Assembly: GCA_029067025.1 (NCBI GenBank)
Contig: JAIEFH010000093.1
Span: 1-17,508 of the forward strand
Source: Oscillospiraceae bacterium
Lineage (GTDB): Bacteria > Bacillota > Clostridia > Oscillospirales > Oscillospiraceae
Direction: 5' to 3'
Length of the DNA: 17,508 nt
The translations under genes and the position numbers were made by a program. The notes under the pieces were generated by a model that saw only the letters and a program-made list of their open reading frames with translations, did no database searches and was not told the origin of the DNA. How positions within the stretch are numbered: the stretch's first letter is position 1; each line of letters opens with the position of its first letter. Of the stretch, positions 13,945-17,508 are shown in pieces.

Positions 13945-16797
13945 ATGGTAAACTTTGTCATTGCCTTAGAGTGTTTTGGCATGTGCCTGACCTTTGTTGC
14001 CCTGATCCTCCTGCTCAACGGGGACGGAGCACGGGAACAGAAGCTGCTGATCTTCATCATGTGCGGTTCGCTGGTGCAGAATGTGGGCTATCTGCTGGAG
14101 TTGACAGCGCCCACCGTGGAGGTGGCCGTGGCAGCGGTGACCGTGGAAAATGTGGGATCCATCTTCGCCCCCCTGTGCTACTGCTGGTTTATCTATTCCT
14201 ACTGCTACGCCCGCCCGCCGAAAAAGCTGCTGCTTGCCCTTGGCACCGTCAACTTCCTCGTCCTGCCCTCGGTGTTCTTTAACTGGTACGGGATTTTCTA
14301 CCGGGATTTCCAATGGCTGTCCACGGCGAACGGGTACCACTATGTCAGCATCACTTACGGTCCCCTGTATATGCTGTCCCTGGTCACCCGCATCATCATC
14401 CCCTATATCCTGTCCATACTCACCCTGGCGCGGGCCATCCGCCTGCGTTCGGACCAGCAGGTCAGCCGCCAGTATCAGACCATTCTCGTCATTACCACCC
14501 TGCCTGTGATCCTGTTGGTGGCCTACATCTTCAAATTTGTAACGGTCTTTGACCTCACTCCCGTGACCTTCGCCATTTCCATGTCCATGGTGGTGATCGT
14601 CGTGTGGAGCCGCCGCAACTACGATTTCCGCCATCTGGCGGCGGAGAAGGTACTGGAGAGCCTGGGCGACGGTGTGATCGCGCTGGACGACCATGACAGG
14701 CTGGTCAGCTACAACCGGGCGGCCGCCCACATTTTCACCAGCCTGCCCCACCACAAGCTTGGGGAAAACATCCGGGTGGTGGAAGATTTCCGGGAGGAGA
14801 TGCTCAACGAAAGCATCCCCTGGAGCTTTTCCATCAACGGGCAGCACTATGAGTGCCACAGCAAGCAGATCACAGACGACAGCGGCCGGAGGCAGGGCTG
14901 CGTCATTCTGGTTCTGGATATGACCGACATCAAAGCCTACATCAACGAGATCAAGCGGGTGCGGCAGCAAGCCGAGGCGGCCAACACCGCCAAGAGCGAG
15001 TTTTTGGCCAATATGTCCCACGAGATCCGCACCCCGATGAACGCCATCATCGGGATGAACGACATCATCATGGAGGAGTGCGAGGATCCCTCCATCTGCA
15101 ACTACGCCAAGGATGTGCAGTCCGCGGCGAAAAACCTGCTGGCCATCATCAACGACATTCTGGATCTGTCCAAGGTAGAGGCGGGCAAGATGGAGCTGGT
15201 GTACACCGACTACCACCTGAAGACCGTGGTGGGCGAGGTGGTGGGCATGATGGACATGGCCGCCTCCAAGCGCGGGCTCATCATGAAATACGAGTGCGAC
15301 GAATCCATCCCCTGCTGCTACAACGGCGACGAGGGGCGGATCAAGCAGATCCTCATCAATATCATCAACAACGCCATCAAGTTTACCAAAGAGGGTTATG
15401 TGCGGGCCTCTGTCACCGGCCGGCCCGGCGAACGTGAGGACGAGGAGATCATCACCTTCCGGGTGGAGGACACCGGCTGCGGCATCAAGCAGGAGGACCT
15501 GAGCAAGATTTTCGAGGACTTTCGCCAGGTGGATTCCAAGAAAAACCGGAGCGTGGAGGGCACCGGCCTGGGGCTGGCCATCGTCAAGCACCTGGTGGAG
15601 CTGATGGGCGGCAGCATCAACGTGGAGAGCGTTTACGGCGAGGGAACCGTGGTCACCATCACCATCCCCCAGAAAATCGTGGACCGGCGCTCCATTGCGG
15701 AGGTGCCGGAGGTTGCCCAGACCGCGCTGGAAAGCGTCGAGATCTTCACCGCGCCCAGCGTGAAGGTGCTGGTGGTGGACGACAACGCGGTCAACCGCAA
15801 GGTGGCCCGGAACTTCCTGAAAAATTACGCCTTTGACCTGGACGAGGCCGAGAGCGGGCCGGAGGCCATTGAGCTGGTGCGGCAGACCCGGTATGACATC
15901 ATCTTTATGGATCATATGATGCCTGGGATGGACGGCATTGAGGCGGCGGAGATCATCCGCAGGGATTGCGGTGAGAACGGCACCTCGCCCGCCATCATCG
16001 CCCTGACCGCCAACGCCATGGAGGGGATGCGGGAGCGGTTCCTGGACAAGGGCTTCCAGGACTTTATCGCCAAGCCCTTGGATCGGAAAGCGCTGGGGCA
16101 GCTCCTGACGCGCTGGGTACCGGAAGAGCGCCGGCAGGTGGCCGACGGCGGAGCGGATCGCGGGGCCCTGGACCCGAACGCGTTCCAGATCGAAGGGATC
16201 GACATGGGCGCCGCCATGCGATACTATTCCGGCGATGAGGCGGGCTTTGCCGAGCTGCTGGAGCTCTATTATATGGACGGCCAGCGCAAGATAGGGCTTT
16301 TGCAGGAGCTTGCCGATACCGATCTTTCCGGCTACCAGACGGAGGTGCACGCCCTCAAGAGCGCCTCGGCCAATATCGGCGCCATGGAGGTTTCCGATAT
16401 GGCCCGGGCCCAGGAGAACGCCGCGGCCCAGGGCGACACAGCGCTGATCAAGGGGCAGCTTCCCCTGCTGCTGGAAGCCTATGGGGAACTGCTGGAGAAG
16501 ATCGGATGGATTCTGGAACAGCGGCGGCAGGAGGAACCCCAGGAGGAGAAACTCCCCGCCCTGCCCCCGGAGGAACTGAGGTCGCAGGTGGCCCAAGCCC
16601 TGGAGGAACTGGAAGAGTTCAGGTCACGGGAGTGCGCCGACATCGTGGCGGAGATCCTGCGCCACGAGCTGCCGCAAGATGCGGAGGACAGCCTCCGGGA
16701 AATCCAGAAACAGCTGAAGCTGTATGAGGATGACAACGCGGAAGCGCTGTTGGATCAACTTTTGAGCAGTTTGAAAGAGCAGGAGGAGCAGGAATGA
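13945..16797 (+). CDS. Membrane-bound hybrid histidine kinase (7TM-PAS-HisKA-HATPase-REC-HPt)
   Basis: The product has 950 residues from the ATG at 13945 (AGGTG 8 nt upstream); an in-frame GTG at 13903 has no ribosome binding site. Residues 1-222 hold about seven hydrophobic segments of the kinase 7TM type, then a PAS-like domain (about 233-330) and a coiled linker. The H-box SHEIRTPMNAIIG has His359. The ATPase domain shows IINNAIKFT, DTGCGI and GTGLGLAIV. The receiver has VVDDNAVN, phospho-acceptor Asp656 in FMDHMMPGMDG, ALTAN and KPL. The HPt has VHALKSASANIGA with His802. An acidic helical tail (about 855-950) follows; tails like this are common in clostridial hybrid kinases. All phosphorelay residues are present. 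The stimulus is unknown. It overlaps the next gene by 4 nt (ATGA). Confidence 0.95.
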   Translation: MVNFVIALECFGMCLTFVALILLLNGDGAREQKLLIFIMCGSLVQNVGYLLELTAPTVEVAVAAVTVENVGSIFAPLCYCWFIYSYCYARPPKKLLLALGTVNFLVLPSVFFNWYGIFYRDFQWLSTANGYHYVSITYGPLYMLSLVTRIIIPYILSILTLARAIRLRSDQQVSRQYQTILVITTLPVILLVAYIFKFVTVFDLTPVTFAISMSMVVIVVWSRRNYDFRHLAAEKVLESLGDGVIALDDHDRLVSYNRAAAHIFTSLPHHKLGENIRVVEDFREEMLNESIPWSFSINGQHYECHSKQITDDSGRRQGCVILVLDMTDIKAYINEIKRVRQQAEAANTAKSEFLANMSHEIRTPMNAIIGMNDIIMEECEDPSICNYAKDVQSAAKNLLAIINDILDLSKVEAGKMELVYTDYHLKTVVGEVVGMMDMAASKRGLIMKYECDESIPCCYNGDEGRIKQILINIINNAIKFTKEGYVRASVTGRPGEREDEEIITFRVEDTGCGIKQEDLSKIFEDFRQVDSKKNRSVEGTGLGLAIVKHLVELMGGSINVESVYGEGTVVTITIPQKIVDRRSIAEVPEVAQTALESVEIFTAPSVKVLVVDDNAVNRKVARNFLKNYAFDLDEAESGPEAIELVRQTRYDIIFMDHMMPGMDGIEAAEIIRRDCGENGTSPAIIALTANAMEGMRERFLDKGFQDFIAKPLDRKALGQLLTRWVPEERRQVADGGADRGALDPNAFQIEGIDMGAAMRYYSGDEAGFAELLELYYMDGQRKIGLLQELADTDLSGYQTEVHALKSASANIGAMEVSDMARAQENAAAQGDTALIKGQLPLLLEAYGELLEKIGWILEQRRQEEPQEEKLPALPPEELRSQVAQALEELEEFRSRECADIVAEILRHELPQDAEDSLREIQKQLKLYEDDNAEALLDQLLSSLKEQEEQE

Positions 16798-17201
16798 CGA
16801 AACCAGGAACAGGACGCGGCAAAAAGTGCATTTTAGCGGTGGATGACGCGGCGTTCATTTTATCGAGGATCACCGACGCCTTAGGGGATTATTATAACGT
16901 GGTTACCGTGAATTCCGGAGCGCGGGCTTTGAAATACCTGGAGAAAAATAAGCCAGACCTGATCCTTCTGGACATTCGGATGCCCCTCCGGGATGGGTTT
17001 GACATCCTGCGGGAGATCCATACCATGGAGGACCGGGCCGACATTCCGGTGGTCATGCTGACCGGCATGGAGGACAAGAAGTCTGTCATGGAAGGCATCA
17101 AGCTGGGGGTGCGCGACTATATTTTAAAGCCCTTCGACCCGGACGATCTGCTGGAGCGTGTCCGGCGGGTTTTGGAGCCCGAGAAATATGGTGACAAGTA
17201 A
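16794..17201 (+). CDS. Stand-alone response regulator receiver protein (CheY-like)
   Basis: The product has 135 residues and its ATG overlaps the kinase stop codon (ATGA), so translation is coupled. It is a receiver domain only: acidic pair in ILAVDDAAF, phospho-acceptor Asp60 in LILLDIRMPLRDGF, the Thr of VVMLTGMED and the Lys of YILKPFD. No DNA-binding or enzymatic output domain follows; the chain ends about 13 residues after the last helix. It is the natural terminal acceptor of the kinase-REC-HPt relay encoded upstream. Output would be by protein-protein contact, as in CheY or Spo0F. A CheX/CheC-like gene begins 17 nt downstream and could dephosphorylate it. The partner assignment is inferred from gene order. 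Confidence 0.94.
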   Translation: MTKPGTGRGKKCILAVDDAAFILSRITDALGDYYNVVTVNSGARALKYLEKNKPDLILLDIRMPLRDGFDILREIHTMEDRADIPVVMLTGMEDKKSVMEGIKLGVRDYILKPFDPDDLLERVRRVLEPEKYGDK

Positions 17202-17218
17202 TTGCGGCGGGGTGACTT

Positions 17219-17508
17219 ATGAATACTGTTCTCACAAAAGAGCGGCTTGAGCAGATCCTGGATCAGGCGCTCCAGGACGTGACGGAGCGGACCGCCGGCG
17301 TGCGCCTGAATCAGGGCGACCAGCCGCCGGGGGAAGATCTGTGCACCGTCCACATTACCTTCGACAAGGGCTTCAGCACCAGCCTCACCCTTTGCGCCGA
17401 TACCAGCCTGCTCTCCCGCATGGCCTGCAATTCCTTCCATGAGGAGGAGGTGGATCCCGAGGATCTGGAGGAGTTCACCAAGGAATATTTCAACGTGCTG
17501 TGCGGTAA
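17219..17508 (+). CDS. CheX/CheC-like phosphatase domain protein, 3' end cut by the window
   Basis: An ATG at 17219, with GGGGTGA just upstream, opens a frame that runs to the window end: 96 complete codons, no stop. The translated part begins MNTVLTKERLEQILDQAL, has a beta-rich middle (DLCTVHITFDKGFSTSLTLCAD) and then EEEVDPEDLEEFTKEYFNVLCG. The last stretch fits the ExxNxxxG helix motif of the CheC/CheX/FliY phosphatases, with Glu89 and Asn92 in EYFN as the putative catalytic pair. These enzymes remove phosphate from CheY-type receivers, which suits the receiver gene just upstream. The second half of the domain is outside the window, so the call is tentative. It is the third gene of the kinase operon. 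Confidence 0.7.
   Translation, partial: MNTVLTKERLEQILDQALQDVTERTAGVRLNQGDQPPGEDLCTVHITFDKGFSTSLTLCADTSLLSRMACNSFHEEEVDPEDLEEFTKEYFNVLCG

Noticed and set aside
13966..16596. 876-aa open frame on the - strand opposite the hybrid kinase
   Set aside because: The + strand has every kinase motif in order; the reverse frame is His/Gly-rich shadow sequence with no domain.

Overview
The window looks like a chromosomal segment of a high-GC, spore-forming Firmicute of the gut Clostridia type, with the Oscillospiraceae (Flavonifractor/Lawsonibacter-like) as the best guess. The evidence is a DUF4317 protein, a GH29 fucosidase, FabT-like and DegV proteins, a hybrid kinase with a 7TM N-terminus, and collagen-like proteins of spore-surface type behind a sigma-K-like promoter. 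The taxonomic call is inference. I saw no rRNA, tRNA, CRISPR array, transposase or integrase.

Left part, + strand. The 3' end of a VWA (CoxE-like) gene (1-994) ends at a strong terminator (1050-1089). A sigma-A promoter (1212-1240) then drives a tight four-gene operon: DUF4317 protein, GH29 alpha-L-fucosidase, M17 leucyl aminopeptidase and an 807-aa transglutaminase-like protein (1315-7590). None of the four has a signal peptide, so this is a cytoplasmic set. Fucosidase plus aminopeptidase would suit the breakdown of imported fucosylated glycans or glycopeptides. A near-symmetrical terminator (7594-7642) separates this operon from convergent genes.

Middle part, - strand. degV (FakB-type fatty-acid-binding protein) and a FabT-like MarR regulator form a two-gene operon (8997 down to 7682). 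Its promoter, TTGACA-17-TATGAT, is followed at the transcription start by two TTTGA-N3-TCAAA palindromes. These resemble the FabT operator, so the regulator probably represses its own operon in response to lipid status.

Upstream on the - strand lies what looks like a spore-surface glycoprotein locus. Two tandem collagen-like proteins with Thr-rich GXT repeats (12632-10390) are followed by a GT2 glycosyltransferase with a TPR-like C-terminus (10262-9183). Divergent from them on the + strand is a 13-cysteine protein (12880-13674). All three surface-type proteins share the same roughly 53-residue N-terminal domain with motifs at identical residue numbers, which suggests a common targeting or assembly module. 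The divergent intergenic region has a close match to the sigma-K consensus on the - strand and a 9-bp inverted repeat that places a second CATA-type -10 on the + strand.

Right part, + strand. After a terminator with a 20-bp perfect stem, a promoter containing a small palindrome precedes a signalling operon. It encodes a 950-aa hybrid histidine kinase (7TM sensor, PAS, HisKA, HATPase, receiver, HPt), a stand-alone receiver protein overlapping it by 4 nt, and the start of a CheX/CheC-like phosphatase cut by the window end. No DNA-binding output domain is visible in this module.
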